The notes under the pieces were generated by a model. The model made no database searches and had not been told where the DNA came from. It saw nothing but the letters and a program-made list of their open reading frames with translations. Both the position numbers and the translations under genes were made by a program. This document shows, one piece after another, positions 31,728-39,988 of a stretch of 64,000 bases of DNA. Source of the stretch: Pseudescherichia sp031987975 (GTDB lineage: Bacteria; Pseudomonadota; Gammaproteobacteria; Enterobacterales; Enterobacteriaceae); the NCBI RefSeq assembly GCF_031987975.1, contig NZ_DALZYX010000011.1, forward strand, positions 36,768-100,767, in the 5' to 3' direction. The first letter of the stretch is position 1, and every line of letters begins with the position of its first letter.

Positions 31728-31757
31728 AGGCCCGGCAAGCTTGCCGGGCCTATTTTT
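31728..31757 (+). terminator. REP-like palindromic terminator after plsB
   Basis: A 24-base perfect palindrome (AGGCCCGGCAAG and its complement, 31728-31751) followed by ATTTTTT. It combines the REP-like CCCGGC core with a T-run and separates convergent plsB and ubiA. Confidence 0.85.
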
Positions 31758-32626
31758 TAGGGTAGATAGCTCACCGCCAGCCCGACAAATAGCGCCAGAC
31801 CAACGTAGTTATTATTGAGGAAGGCTTTAAAGCAGGCGTCGCGATCGCGATGCACAATCATCTTCTGCTGCCAGACAAACAGCGCCCCGGCCACCGCGAT
31901 CGAGGCATAGAAAGGCCAGCCCAGCCCGTTCAGCCAGCCCACCGCCGCCATCAGCACCAGCACCAGCACCTGCAAAATGCCGACGATCAGCTTATCGTGC
32001 CGTCCAAAAAGAATCGCCGTCGATTTAATACCAATCTTGACGTCGTCATCCCGATCCACCATTGCATACAGCGTATCGTAGGCCACCGCCCACAGGATGT
32101 TGGCAAAGAACATTAGCCAGCAGCTCAGCGGTACCGACTCGCTGACGGCAGCAAAGGCCATCGGAATCGACCAGCCAAAGGCGGCTCCCAGCACCACCTG
32201 CGGCAGGTGGGTATAGCGCTTCATAAAGGGGTAGGTCCAGGCCAGCGCCAGCGCCGCCACCGACAGCAGGATGGTCATCAGGTTTAGCGTGAGTACCAGT
32301 ACAAAGGCGATCAGCACCAGCACAACAAACAGGTTACGCGCCTCTTTTTCGCTCACCGCGCCACTCGGCAGCGGCCGGTTGGCGGTGCGCTTCACGTGGC
32401 CGTCAAATTTGCGATCGGCGTAGTCGTTCACCACGCAGCCTGCGGCGCGCATCAGCCAGACCCCGGCGATAAACACCGCGAGGATCCCCAGCGGCGGCAC
32501 GCCCGGCGTCGCCACCCATAGCGCCCACAGGGTGGGCCACAGCAACAGCAGCGCACCAATTGGCTTGTCCGTGCGCATTAAGCGGTGATAAGCCAGCAGC
32601 TTACCCTGCGTAAGACTCCACTCCAT
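31757..32626 (-). CDS. ubiA: 4-hydroxybenzoate octaprenyltransferase
   Basis: A 289-residue UbiA-family prenyltransferase with eight or nine membrane helices. Two aspartate motifs for Mg-diphosphate are visible: NDYADRKFD (about 67-75) and DRDDDVKIG (about 190-198). It attaches the octaprenyl chain in ubiquinone synthesis. It follows ubiC by two bases in the same operon. Confidence 0.96.
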   Translation of the reverse strand: MEWSLTQGKLLAYHRLMRTDKPIGALLLLWPTLWALWVATPGVPPLGILAVFIAGVWLMRAAGCVVNDYADRKFDGHVKRTANRPLPSGAVSEKEARNLFVVLVLIAFVLVLTLNLMTILLSVAALALAWTYPFMKRYTHLPQVVLGAAFGWSIPMAFAAVSESVPLSCWLMFFANILWAVAYDTLYAMVDRDDDVKIGIKSTAILFGRHDKLIVGILQVLVLVLMAAVGWLNGLGWPFYASIAVAGALFVWQQKMIVHRDRDACFKAFLNNNYVGLALFVGLAVSYLP

Positions 32627-32628
32627 TT

Positions 32629-33135
32629 CTACTCCTCTCGATACAGCGGTGATGCAGGCAAAAAAAGCTCCGTCAGCAGCAGCGGCTTGCCGCCGAGGCG
32701 TAGCCGGGAGCGGCGTCCCCAGAGTTCGGCGTGACGGCCTATTTCAATAAAATCACGGGTCAGGGTTGATGAGGTAAAGAGATAGCGCCCCAGCGGCGTA
32801 TTGCCTAACCGCTGTAATGCCAGCTCAGGACCGGACAGGGTCGATTCCGGCACCACCGTACGCCCGGCCAGCCACGGCTCGCCATCGGCACAGAGCAGGA
32901 TCTCCCGCAGCCAGTAGCGCGATGCCTCAGGCAGCAGCGGGCGCTCTTCCGGCACCTCATCGGCGGTGACGAACGCTTCTCTTATGAGCGTAACACTCAC
33001 CTGGCAACCCTGCTGCTCAAAACGCTTGGTCATTGAGTCTTCCAGCAGTAGCCAGTCAAGCAGGTGCGGTTCAAGTGCGGGGATTGCGTCAAAATAGCGC
33101 AGCGCGCGCAGTTGCGTTAGCGCAGGGTGTGGCAT
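32629..33135 (-). CDS. ubiC: Chorismate pyruvate-lyase
   Basis: A 168-residue soluble enzyme (E. coli 165; the extra residues are a C-terminal REE). Conserved parts are LLDWLLLEDSMTKRFEQQG, SRYWLREILLCADGEPWL and TLTRDFIEIG, including the arginine and glutamate that bind chorismate. It makes 4-hydroxybenzoate, the substrate of UbiA encoded immediately downstream. Confidence 0.96.
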   Translation of the reverse strand: MPHPALTQLRALRYFDAIPALEPHLLDWLLLEDSMTKRFEQQGCQVSVTLIREAFVTADEVPEERPLLPEASRYWLREILLCADGEPWLAGRTVVPESTLSGPELALQRLGNTPLGRYLFTSSTLTRDFIEIGRHAELWGRRSRLRLGGKPLLLTELFLPASPLYREE

Positions 33136-33193
33136 GCCTTACTCTCCGGTACATAACGTAGCAACAGTGTATCGCAGAACAGGCAGATCGGGA

Positions 33194-33220
33194 AAAAGGG
33201 TGCACCGGTGAAGGTGCACC
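33194..33220 (-). terminator. Terminator of the malK-lamB-malM operon
   Basis: On the minus strand GGTGCACC (33220-33213) pairs with GGTGCACC (33206-33199), since the octamer is self-complementary, and is followed by CTTTTT. It lies 32 bases past the malM stop. Confidence 0.8.
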
Positions 33221-33252
33221 AAGCGGACAAAATCAGCATTGTGGGGAAACGG

Positions 33253-34227
33253 TTACCCCTTGCCTTTTACACTGCTGATAAACGTAGCGCGGGCAGAGGT
33301 GGAGCCCAGGCTTTCAGCCTCGTTCAATAGCTTCAGCGCCTTATCGATATTGCCGCTGGCAACGGCCTGTTTAATACCTTCGTTAAAGTAGTTTTCTGTA
33401 TCGTTCAGCACCGGCTCACGCTTCGCTGCTGGGGCCGGAGCCGGAGCAGGCGCTGCTGCTGGAGCTGGCGCAGGTGCAGGTGCAGCCGCCGGGGCGCTAT
33501 AGGCCGTTGCCGGTGCGGCAGTGTTGCCCACGGTCACGGCCGCATGGCCGGATGAGCCAAAGATCGGCCCGACCAGAATGCTCGACGCGGAGTTGGTGCT
33601 AACTTTGAGTTTCACCGTGCCGTCCGGCGTATGGCGCGCCTGCGGGTCCGGAATATCCGGTACTGCGTTACCCACCCCTTTCGCATAGGCTTTCGCCGGG
33701 TTGATCATGGTGGTGGTCCGCTGCAAATCTTCCGGGGTAGTGAAGACCAGCAGATAGATTTTTTGCTGGCCCAGCGCGGGGGTCAGCTTGACGATCCCTT
33801 CCAGACGGTCGGCGGACATCACGCCCGGCTCCTGATAAGTGAAGTAGCTGCTCGGGAACCACGCGGCAGGAGTCAGGTTTTGATCCAGCACCAGCACGTT
33901 AGGCGCAAAGATCGATTTTTGCTTATCCGCGACGCTGGTCAGGGTAATGGTTAATTCACCGATATTGGCCGGCACGCTGTAGGCCGCCACTTTACCGGTA
34001 ATGCCGGGCACGTTCAGGGTCTGACCTGCCGTTGCCAGGTTGGTGGTCTGAGTTTGTGAGTTAGCCACCGGCGTCCAGGCGAGCTGCTGGAGTGCACCTG
34101 TTGGGATAGCCGGTGCGGCTGAGGTATCCTGCGGAACCAGATTCACGTCAGCGAAGCTGACTGCGGGCACACAGGCGAGCAGCCCTGCACCGAGGCAGAG
34201 CGCGAGAAGCGTTTTTTTCATTTTCAT
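33253..34227 (-). CDS. malM: Maltose operon periplasmic protein MalM
   Basis: A 324-residue periplasmic protein with a Sec signal (about 1-26, ending VSFA/DVN). The body matches E. coli MalM (306 residues), with stretches VPANIGELTITLTS, SSYFTYQEPGVMSADRLEG and the C-terminal LGSTSARATFISSVKGKG. Its exact role in maltose use is unknown. The extra length comes mainly from an expanded Ala-Pro linker near residue 255. The start at 34227 has GAGGT upstream and MKMKK like E. coli; the frame extends to 34269. Confidence 0.94.
   Translation of the reverse strand: MKMKKTLLALCLGAGLLACVPAVSFADVNLVPQDTSAAPAIPTGALQQLAWTPVANSQTQTTNLATAGQTLNVPGITGKVAAYSVPANIGELTITLTSVADKQKSIFAPNVLVLDQNLTPAAWFPSSYFTYQEPGVMSADRLEGIVKLTPALGQQKIYLLVFTTPEDLQRTTTMINPAKAYAKGVGNAVPDIPDPQARHTPDGTVKLKVSTNSASSILVGPIFGSSGHAAVTVGNTAAPATAYSAPAAAPAPAPAPAAAPAPAPAPAAKREPVLNDTENYFNEGIKQAVASGNIDKALKLLNEAESLGSTSARATFISSVKGKG
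33421..33500. repeat. Degenerate repeat encoding the MalM Ala-Pro linker
   Basis: Short near-tandem hexamers of the type GGAGCC, GGAGCA and GGTGCA, each coding for Ala-Pro on the minus strand, produce about 25 residues of alternating alanine and proline in MalM. Confidence 0.7.
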
Positions 34228-34305
34228 TATAGTGACCTCTGTAGAGATGACGGGATGGTAGCCAGGCAATAGCGCGCCGCGTCAGAGATGGATCTTTACT
34301 GAGTA

Positions 34306-34325
34306 AGAGGGGCCGAAGCCCCTCT
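34306..34325 (-). terminator. Stem-loop between lamB and malM
   Basis: AGAGGGGC at 34306-34313 pairs with GCCCCTCT at 34318-34325 (TTCG tetraloop on the minus strand). No T-run follows, so it is likely a processing or attenuation hairpin lowering malM expression relative to lamB. Confidence 0.55.
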
Positions 34326-34352
34326 CTGGTACTGCGTTAAATCAATGCTGTC

Positions 34353-35666
34353 TTACCACCAGATTTCCATCTGGGCACCGAAGGTCCACTCGTCATCATC
34401 GCCGCGGCTGAAGGTACGTGCGGAGGTATCCTGATAGGCATAACCGGTGGTGTAAGCCGGACCATCATTGTTGTTAGCGAAGCCGAAGGACTCATCCCAC
34501 TTGGCGTAGGTCGCGAATACGCGCAGCGCCGGACGGGACCAGATGCTGTCGCCTGCCTGCCACTGCTGGGCCAGGGTCACTTTGACCTGGTCGTTGGTGG
34601 AGTCAGTACGCTGAGACTTCACGTTGTCATAGCCCACTTCCAGCAGGGTGCTCATGATCGGAGTCCATTTGAACATCGGACGCACGCCCACGGTCCACCA
34701 GCGGGTGCCGTTGCCGTTATCCAGATCGATATCCTGGTACATACCGACGTACATCATGTCCCAGCGGTCGCCCATCGAGATAGAGCCGTGGTCGATAAAG
34801 CGCAGCAGGTGGCCGTCATTGTTCAGCTGAGCGCCCTGCGGAATGCCTTTACCGTTCGAGGTCATCGAGTCGGTTGCGTACTGGACGATGAACTTGTTGA
34901 AGCCGGTGCCGATGGTCTGCACATGCTCACCGGTGAACAGCCAGCCATCTTTACTGGCGTTTGGCTGCAGGTAGTAGTCATCCGGCAGGTTGGTGTGACC
35001 GTAGTCCACGCCAAACTCCAGGGTGCCGCCTGGGTTAACTTCCAGACCGGCTAAACGCACGTCAAAGACGTCGTTCGGCACGATATTGTCATAGGTACGC
35101 TCGCCGGTAATCGGATCGCGATCGGCGAAGGTGGAGGAGCCGCCGGACTCAGACGAACGGGTGCCCGCCAGAGAGAGTTTACCGAAGCCGAGATCGATGT
35201 TTTCGATACCTGCACCCGGGCCGGAGATATCCCAGTAGTAGAAGTCGATCATGTGGACGTCATGACGCTGGTAGAAGCGTTTACCTGCCCAGATGGTCGA
35301 GCCTGGCAGCGCCTCGATCAGGTTTTTACCCTGAACGTTGGCTTCACGGAAGGCCGGGCTGGTGGCTTCCCAGTCGTTCTGCTGGGAAACAGAGTAGGCG
35401 ACGTTAGTGTCGAAGTAGAAGCTCTTATCGCCCTCTTTCCACACTTCCTGGCCCAGTTTTAATTCAGCATAGGTTTCACATTCGTTACCAAGACGGTATT
35501 TACTTTGAGCCCCGGTTGCCTGGAAACACTCTTGCGGGCCGCCGCTACCGGTCCAGCCGATGCCGGAACGTGCGTAGCCTTTGAAATCAACAGCACCCGC
35601 CTGGGCAGCCATCACGCCTGCTGCTATGGCGACGGCCAGAGGGAGTTTGCGCAGAGTAATCATCAT
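34353..35666 (-). CDS. lamB: Maltoporin LamB
   Basis: A 437-residue precursor with signal peptide (1-25, AQAGA/VDFKGYARSG). The 18-stranded barrel shows conserved CFQATGAQSKYRLGNECETYAELKLG, WAGKRFYQRHDVHMIDFYYWDISGPGAG and ends DDEWTFGAQMEIWW. It lets maltodextrins cross the outer membrane and is a phage receptor. It is nine residues shorter than E. coli LamB, with differences confined to surface-loop regions near about 185-200, 285-295 and 400-420. GGAG precedes the first of two ATGs, as in E. coli. Confidence 0.97.
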   Translation of the reverse strand: MMITLRKLPLAVAIAAGVMAAQAGAVDFKGYARSGIGWTGSGGPQECFQATGAQSKYRLGNECETYAELKLGQEVWKEGDKSFYFDTNVAYSVSQQNDWEATSPAFREANVQGKNLIEALPGSTIWAGKRFYQRHDVHMIDFYYWDISGPGAGIENIDLGFGKLSLAGTRSSESGGSSTFADRDPITGERTYDNIVPNDVFDVRLAGLEVNPGGTLEFGVDYGHTNLPDDYYLQPNASKDGWLFTGEHVQTIGTGFNKFIVQYATDSMTSNGKGIPQGAQLNNDGHLLRFIDHGSISMGDRWDMMYVGMYQDIDLDNGNGTRWWTVGVRPMFKWTPIMSTLLEVGYDNVKSQRTDSTNDQVKVTLAQQWQAGDSIWSRPALRVFATYAKWDESFGFANNNDGPAYTTGYAYQDTSARTFSRGDDDEWTFGAQMEIWW

Positions 35667-35711
35667 TCTATCTCCTGAAGCTTTGCTTGCTTTTCTTTGT
35701 AATGGGAATGC

Positions 35712-36821
35712 TTAAACGCCAGGCTCCTGATGCAGTCTCCGACAGGCGCTGCCGTCCTCACGGAACAGATGGCAGCGCTCCGGCGGCAAGCCGATAGCGA
35801 ATGTGGCACCCTCTTCTACCAACACCACGTCTCCCTGGCGGTAAACCAGGTTTTGACGGATGGCGGGGATCTGGATATGAATTTGTGTTTCGTGACCCAA
35901 CTGCTCTACAACCTGTACCTGTCCCTCCAGCGTGACATCGGCAATGTCGCTGGGCAGCAGATGCTCGGGACGGATGCCAAGCGACATATTTGCGCCCACC
36001 TGCACGTTGGCGCTGTCTACCGGAAGCCAGACCTGCTGACGGTTCGGCAACTCCACCTGCACCTGTTCAATAGCCGTGGCGGTCACCTTAACCGGCAGGA
36101 AGTTCATCTTCGGCGAGCCGATAAAGCCCGCGACAAAACGGTCTGCCGGGTAGTGATAAAGCTCCAGCGGCTTGCCAATCTGCGCCACACGCCCGGCGTC
36201 CAGCACCACAATCTTGTCTGCCAGCGTCATCGCCTCCACCTGATCGTGGGTGACGTAGATCATCGTGCGCCCGAGACGCTTGTGCAGGCGGGAGATCTCA
36301 ATCCGCATCTGCACGCGCAGCGCCGCATCAAGGTTTGAGAGCGGCTCATCGAGCAGGAAAACGCGCGGCTCCGCCACCAGCGTACGGCCAATGGCCACGC
36401 GCTGGCGCTGGCCCCCGGAGAGCGCTTTCGGCTTGCGATCCAGCAGATGGCCCAGCTGTAACACTTCAGCGACCTGGGTTACGCGCTGGTTAATCACCTC
36501 TTTCTTTGCGCCAGCCAGCTTGAGGCCGAACGACATATTTTCTGCGACCGAAAGATGGGGATAGAGCGCATAGGACTGGAACACCATGCCAACGCCGCGA
36601 TCCGCAGGGGGGATCTCGTTCATTCGCGTGTCGCCAATCATTAAGTCACCGCTGGTGATGGTTTCCAGCCCGGCGATCATGCGCAGCAGGGTCGATTTTC
36701 CGCAGCCTGACGGTCCAACAAAGACCACGAACTCCCCTTCCTCGATATCGAGATTGATGTCTTTTGACACCACCACGTCGCCCCAGGCCTTCGTCACATT
36801 CCGCAGCTGCACGCTCGCCAT
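35712..36821 (-). CDS. malK: Maltose/maltodextrin ABC transporter ATPase MalK
   Basis: A 369-residue ATPase (E. coli 371). Walker A is GPSGCGKST (about 36-44), the Q-loop VFQSYALYPH, the signature LSGGQRQRVAIG (about 134-145), Walker B VFLLDEPLSNLDA and the switch histidine YVTHDQVEA. The C-terminal regulatory domain (about 235-369) binds MalT and unphosphorylated EIIA-Glc. The ATG at 36821 has AGAAGGG upstream and starts MASVQL as in E. coli; the frame extends to 36857. First gene of malK-lamB-malM. Confidence 0.97.
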   Translation of the reverse strand: MASVQLRNVTKAWGDVVVSKDINLDIEEGEFVVFVGPSGCGKSTLLRMIAGLETITSGDLMIGDTRMNEIPPADRGVGMVFQSYALYPHLSVAENMSFGLKLAGAKKEVINQRVTQVAEVLQLGHLLDRKPKALSGGQRQRVAIGRTLVAEPRVFLLDEPLSNLDAALRVQMRIEISRLHKRLGRTMIYVTHDQVEAMTLADKIVVLDAGRVAQIGKPLELYHYPADRFVAGFIGSPKMNFLPVKVTATAIEQVQVELPNRQQVWLPVDSANVQVGANMSLGIRPEHLLPSDIADVTLEGQVQVVEQLGHETQIHIQIPAIRQNLVYRQGDVVLVEEGATFAIGLPPERCHLFREDGSACRRLHQEPGV

Positions 36822-36898
36822 GCCCTTCTCCCTTCCTTCGTTACAACCCTGAAACATTCAGTTGCAGTGACTATGCGTGATGTATAAGTCAGGCGAAT

Positions 36899-36908
36899 CC
36901 TCCGCCCC
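36899..36908 (-). promoter_or_regulatory. MalT-like box on the malK side
   Basis: On the minus strand GGGGCGGAGG matches the MalT consensus GGGGAKGAGG at nine of ten positions, pointing towards malK. Confidence 0.45.
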
Positions 36909-36921
36909 CCGGTTTTTTATG

Positions 36922-36944
36922 GGGGAGGAGACGGGAGGATGAGC
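36922..36944 (+). promoter_or_regulatory. Tandem MalT-like boxes
   Basis: GGGGAGGAGA (36922-36931, nine of ten to GGGGAKGAGG) is followed by GAGGATGAGC (36935-36944, eight of ten with the intact GGATGA core), both on the plus strand. Confidence 0.55.
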
Positions 36945-37049
36945 GGCCCTGCTCTGCCACCGGGGCAGCGGGCTGCGGGCGATTTTCGTGATGCCGCCTG
37001 CAAAAATTGCGGTACTTTTGTGTGCGCCGGTACGCATAACTCTGTTTTA

Positions 37050-37065
37050 TGTAACAAAGATCACA
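37050..37065. promoter_or_regulatory. CRP site in the malEK region
   Basis: TGTAACAAAGATCACA fits TGTGA-N6-TCACA with one mismatch and closely resembles a CRP site in the E. coli malEK region as I recall it. Confidence 0.75.
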
Positions 37066-37090
37066 CATCGCGGTGGCAGGGCGTAGGCCG

Positions 37091-37103
37091 GGGGAGGATG
37101 AGA
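37091..37103 (+). promoter_or_regulatory. MalT-like box on the malE side
   Basis: GGGGAGGATGAGA contains the same 11-mer GGGAGGATGAG found at 36933-36943, with a GGATGA core, about 65 bases before malE. The exact repetition of this 11-mer supports binding of one protein at both places. Confidence 0.6.
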
Positions 37104-37165
37104 AGCGCTTGTCAAACCAGGAGACTGATAGGCGTCAATTTATCGCTACCTAAAGGACGGGATTT

Positions 37166-38356
37166 ATGAACATGAAAACTGGCGCTCGCATTCTTGCGCT
37201 CTCCGCGCTGACGACGATGATGTTTTCCGCCTCGGCCCTCGCCAAAATTGAAGAAGGCAAGCTGGTGATCTGGATCAACGGCGACAAAGGCTATAACGGC
37301 CTTGCAGAAGTCGGCCAGAAATTCGAGAAGGATACCGGGATTAAGGTCACCGTTGAGCATCCGGATAAGCTGGAGGAGAAATACCCGCAGGTGGCGGCGA
37401 CCGGTGACGGCCCGGATATTATCCTTTGGGCGCATGACCGTTTTGGTGGCTATGCCCAGTCTGGCCTGCTGGCAGAAATCACCCCGGACAAAGCCTTCCA
37501 GGACAAGCTGTTCCCGTTCACCTGGGATGCGGTGCGCTACAACGGCAAGCTGATCGCCTATCCGATCTCCGTTGAAGCCCTGTCGCTGATCTATAACAAA
37601 GACCTGGTGCCAAACCCGCCAAAAACCTGGGAAGAGATCCCGGCTCTCGATAAAGAGCTGAAAGCGAAAGGCAAGAGCGCGCTGATGTTTAACCTGCAGG
37701 AGCCGTACTTCACCTGGCCGCTGATCGCCGCTGACGGTGGTTACGCCTTTAAGCTTGCCGACGGCAAGTATGACGTGAAGGACGTGGGCGTGGACAACGC
37801 CGGGGCGAGAGCGGGCCTGAACTTCCTGGTTGATCTGATCAAGAATAAACAGATGAATGCGGACACCGACTACTCCATCGCTGAAGCCGCCTTTAATAAA
37901 GGCGAAACCGCGATGACCATCAACGGTCCGTGGGCGTGGTCAAACATCGACAAGAGCAAGGTGAACTACGGCGTGACGCTGCTGCCGACCTTCAAGGGCA
38001 AGCCGTCGAAACCGTTCGTGGGCGTGCTGAGTGCAGGTATCAACGCCGCCAGCCCGAACAAAGAGCTGGCGAAAGAGTTCATTGAGAACTACCTGCTGAC
38101 CGATCAGGGTCTGGACGCGGTTAATAAAGATAAGCCGCTGGGTGCCGTGGCGCTGAAATCCTTCCAGGAGACGCTGGCGAAGGATCCACGCATTGCTGCC
38201 ACCATGAGCAACGCCGAGAAGGGCGAAATCATGCCGAACGTTCCGCAGATGGCTGCCTTCTGGTACGCGGTACGTACGGCGGTGATCAACGCTGCCAGCG
38301 GTCGCCAGACCGTGGATGCGGCGCTGAAAGATGCCCAGGGACGTATTACCAAGTAA
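37166..38356 (+). CDS. malE: Maltose/maltodextrin-binding periplasmic protein MalE
   Basis: A 396-residue precursor, the E. coli length. The Sec signal (1-26, SALA/KIEEG) is cleaved before the mature KIEEGKLVIWINGDKGYNGLAEVG. Ligand-contact residues are in WINGDKGY and WAHDRFGG; the C-terminus ends DAQGRITK. It delivers maltodextrins to MalFGK2 and also to the Tar chemoreceptor in E. coli. First gene of malEFG. Confidence 0.98.
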   Translation: MNMKTGARILALSALTTMMFSASALAKIEEGKLVIWINGDKGYNGLAEVGQKFEKDTGIKVTVEHPDKLEEKYPQVAATGDGPDIILWAHDRFGGYAQSGLLAEITPDKAFQDKLFPFTWDAVRYNGKLIAYPISVEALSLIYNKDLVPNPPKTWEEIPALDKELKAKGKSALMFNLQEPYFTWPLIAADGGYAFKLADGKYDVKDVGVDNAGARAGLNFLVDLIKNKQMNADTDYSIAEAAFNKGETAMTINGPWAWSNIDKSKVNYGVTLLPTFKGKPSKPFVGVLSAGINAASPNKELAKEFIENYLLTDQGLDAVNKDKPLGAVALKSFQETLAKDPRIAATMSNAEKGEIMPNVPQMAAFWYAVRTAVINAASGRQTVDAALKDAQGRITK

Positions 38357-38363
38357 TAACAAT

Positions 38364-38388
38364 GGCGGGTGGCGCATTGCTACCCGCC
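38364..38388 (+). repeat. Stem-loop between malE and malF
   Basis: GGCGGGT at 38364-38370 pairs with ACCCGCC at 38382-38388. It lies nine bases past the malE stop. In E. coli, REP palindromes at this place protect malE mRNA and raise MalE over MalF; this simpler hairpin may serve the same end. Confidence 0.6.
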
Positions 38389-38431
38389 CTACAACTGACA
38401 ATGTTTTCCACGGTTGTTGAGGAAGTGTCTC

Positions 38432-39976
38432 ATGGATGTCGTTAAAAAGAGTGCCTGGTGGCAAAGCAACACGCTGAAGTGGTCGGCGATCGCCCTGCTT
38501 GGGCTGCTGGTGGGCTATCTTGTTGTTTTGATGTACGCCCAGGGAGAGTACCTGTTTGCCATTACGACGCTGATCTTAAGCTCGATTGGCCTCTATATTT
38601 TTGCCAATCGTAAAGCCTACGCCTGGCGCTATGTCTACCCTGGTCTCGCCGGGATGGGCCTGTTTGTTCTCTTTCCGCTGATCTGCACCATCGCTATCGC
38701 TTTCACTAACTACAGCAGCACTAACCAGCTGGCGCAGGAGCGCGTGCGCGACGTGCTGATGGATCGCGTTTATCAGGCGGGCAAGACCTTTAACTTTGGC
38801 CTCTACCCGGCAGAAAATAAATGGCAGCTAGTGCTGACCGACGGTGAGAGCGACAAGCATTACGTTTCGGAACCTTTTACGCCCGGTGGCGAGCAGACCT
38901 TGCCTCTGAAAGAGGCGGCGGCCCTGCCTGCGGGTGAACGCGCCAACCTGCGCGTGATTACCCAGCAGCGCCAGGCGCTGACGCAGCTCACCGCCGTGCT
39001 GCCGGATGAGAGCCACGTGGTAATGAGTTCCCTGCGCCAGTTCTCCGGCACGCGCCCGCTCTATACCCTCGCCGACGACGGCACGCTCACCAATAACCAG
39101 AGCGGCGTTCAATACCGTCCCAATAACGATGTCGGTTTCTATCAGGCCGTCAACGCCGACGGCGGCTGGGAAAGCGAGCGCCTCAGCCCGGGCTATACCG
39201 TGACCATCGGCTGGGACAACTTTATGCGTGTCTTCACCGATGAGGGCATCCAGAAGCCGTTCCTGGCGATTTTCGTCTGGACCGTGGTCTTCTCGCTGCT
39301 GACGGTGGTGCTGACCGTGGCCGTCGGCATGGTGCTGGCGTGTCTGGTGCAGTGGGAGGCGCTGCGCGGCAAGGCCATCTACCGCGTGCTGCTGATCCTG
39401 CCCTATGCCGTACCGTCGTTCATCTCAATCTTGATCTTTAAGGGGCTGTTTAACCAGAGCTTCGGGGAGATCAACATGATGCTGGGGGCGCTGTTTGGTG
39501 CCAAGCCCGCCTGGTTTAGCGACCCGACCACCGCCCGGGCGATGGTGGTGATCGTTAACACCTGGCTCGGCTACCCCTACATGATGATCCTCTGCATGGG
39601 CCTGCTAAAAGCGATCCCTGACGATCTCTATGAAGCCTCGGCAATGGACGGTGCGGGACCGATGCAGAACTTCTTCCGCATTACCCTGCCGCTGCTGGTC
39701 GTGCCGCTCACGCCGCTGATGATCGCCAGCTTTGCATTTAACTTTAACAACTTCGTGCTGATCCAGCTTCTGACCAACGGTGGTCCGGATCGCCTGGGGA
39801 CAACCACCCCCGCCGGCTATACCGATCTGCTGGTGAGCTATACCTACCGCATCGCCTTTGAAGGCGGCGGCGGACAGGATTTCGGCCTCGCAGCGGCCAT
39901 TGCCACGCTGATCTTCCTGCTGGTGGGTGCGCTGGCGATTGTGAACCTGAAAGCCACGCGCATGAAATTTGATTAA
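38432..39976 (+). CDS. malF: Maltose transporter permease MalF
   Basis: A 514-residue inner-membrane protein, the E. coli length, with eight membrane helices and the large periplasmic P2 loop between helices 3 and 4 (about 93-275). The EAA motif EASAMDGAGPMQNFFRITLP (about 400) contacts MalK. The ATG at 38432 (MDVVKKS) matches the E. coli start; six more codons are open upstream. Confidence 0.97.
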   Translation: MDVVKKSAWWQSNTLKWSAIALLGLLVGYLVVLMYAQGEYLFAITTLILSSIGLYIFANRKAYAWRYVYPGLAGMGLFVLFPLICTIAIAFTNYSSTNQLAQERVRDVLMDRVYQAGKTFNFGLYPAENKWQLVLTDGESDKHYVSEPFTPGGEQTLPLKEAAALPAGERANLRVITQQRQALTQLTAVLPDESHVVMSSLRQFSGTRPLYTLADDGTLTNNQSGVQYRPNNDVGFYQAVNADGGWESERLSPGYTVTIGWDNFMRVFTDEGIQKPFLAIFVWTVVFSLLTVVLTVAVGMVLACLVQWEALRGKAIYRVLLILPYAVPSFISILIFKGLFNQSFGEINMMLGALFGAKPAWFSDPTTARAMVVIVNTWLGYPYMMILCMGLLKAIPDDLYEASAMDGAGPMQNFFRITLPLLVVPLTPLMIASFAFNFNNFVLIQLLTNGGPDRLGTTTPAGYTDLLVSYTYRIAFEGGGGQDFGLAAAIATLIFLLVGALAIVNLKATRMKFD

Positions 39977-39988
39977 GGGAGAGAGATT

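Larger units (their letters stand above)
36822..37165. promoter_or_regulatory. Divergent malK-malE control region
   Basis: A 344-base region without genes between the two maltose operons. It contains purine-rich MalT-like boxes at both ends and one good CRP site, listed separately. This matches the E. coli malEp-malKp nucleoprotein arrangement in which MalT and CRP act together on both promoters. Confidence 0.85.
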
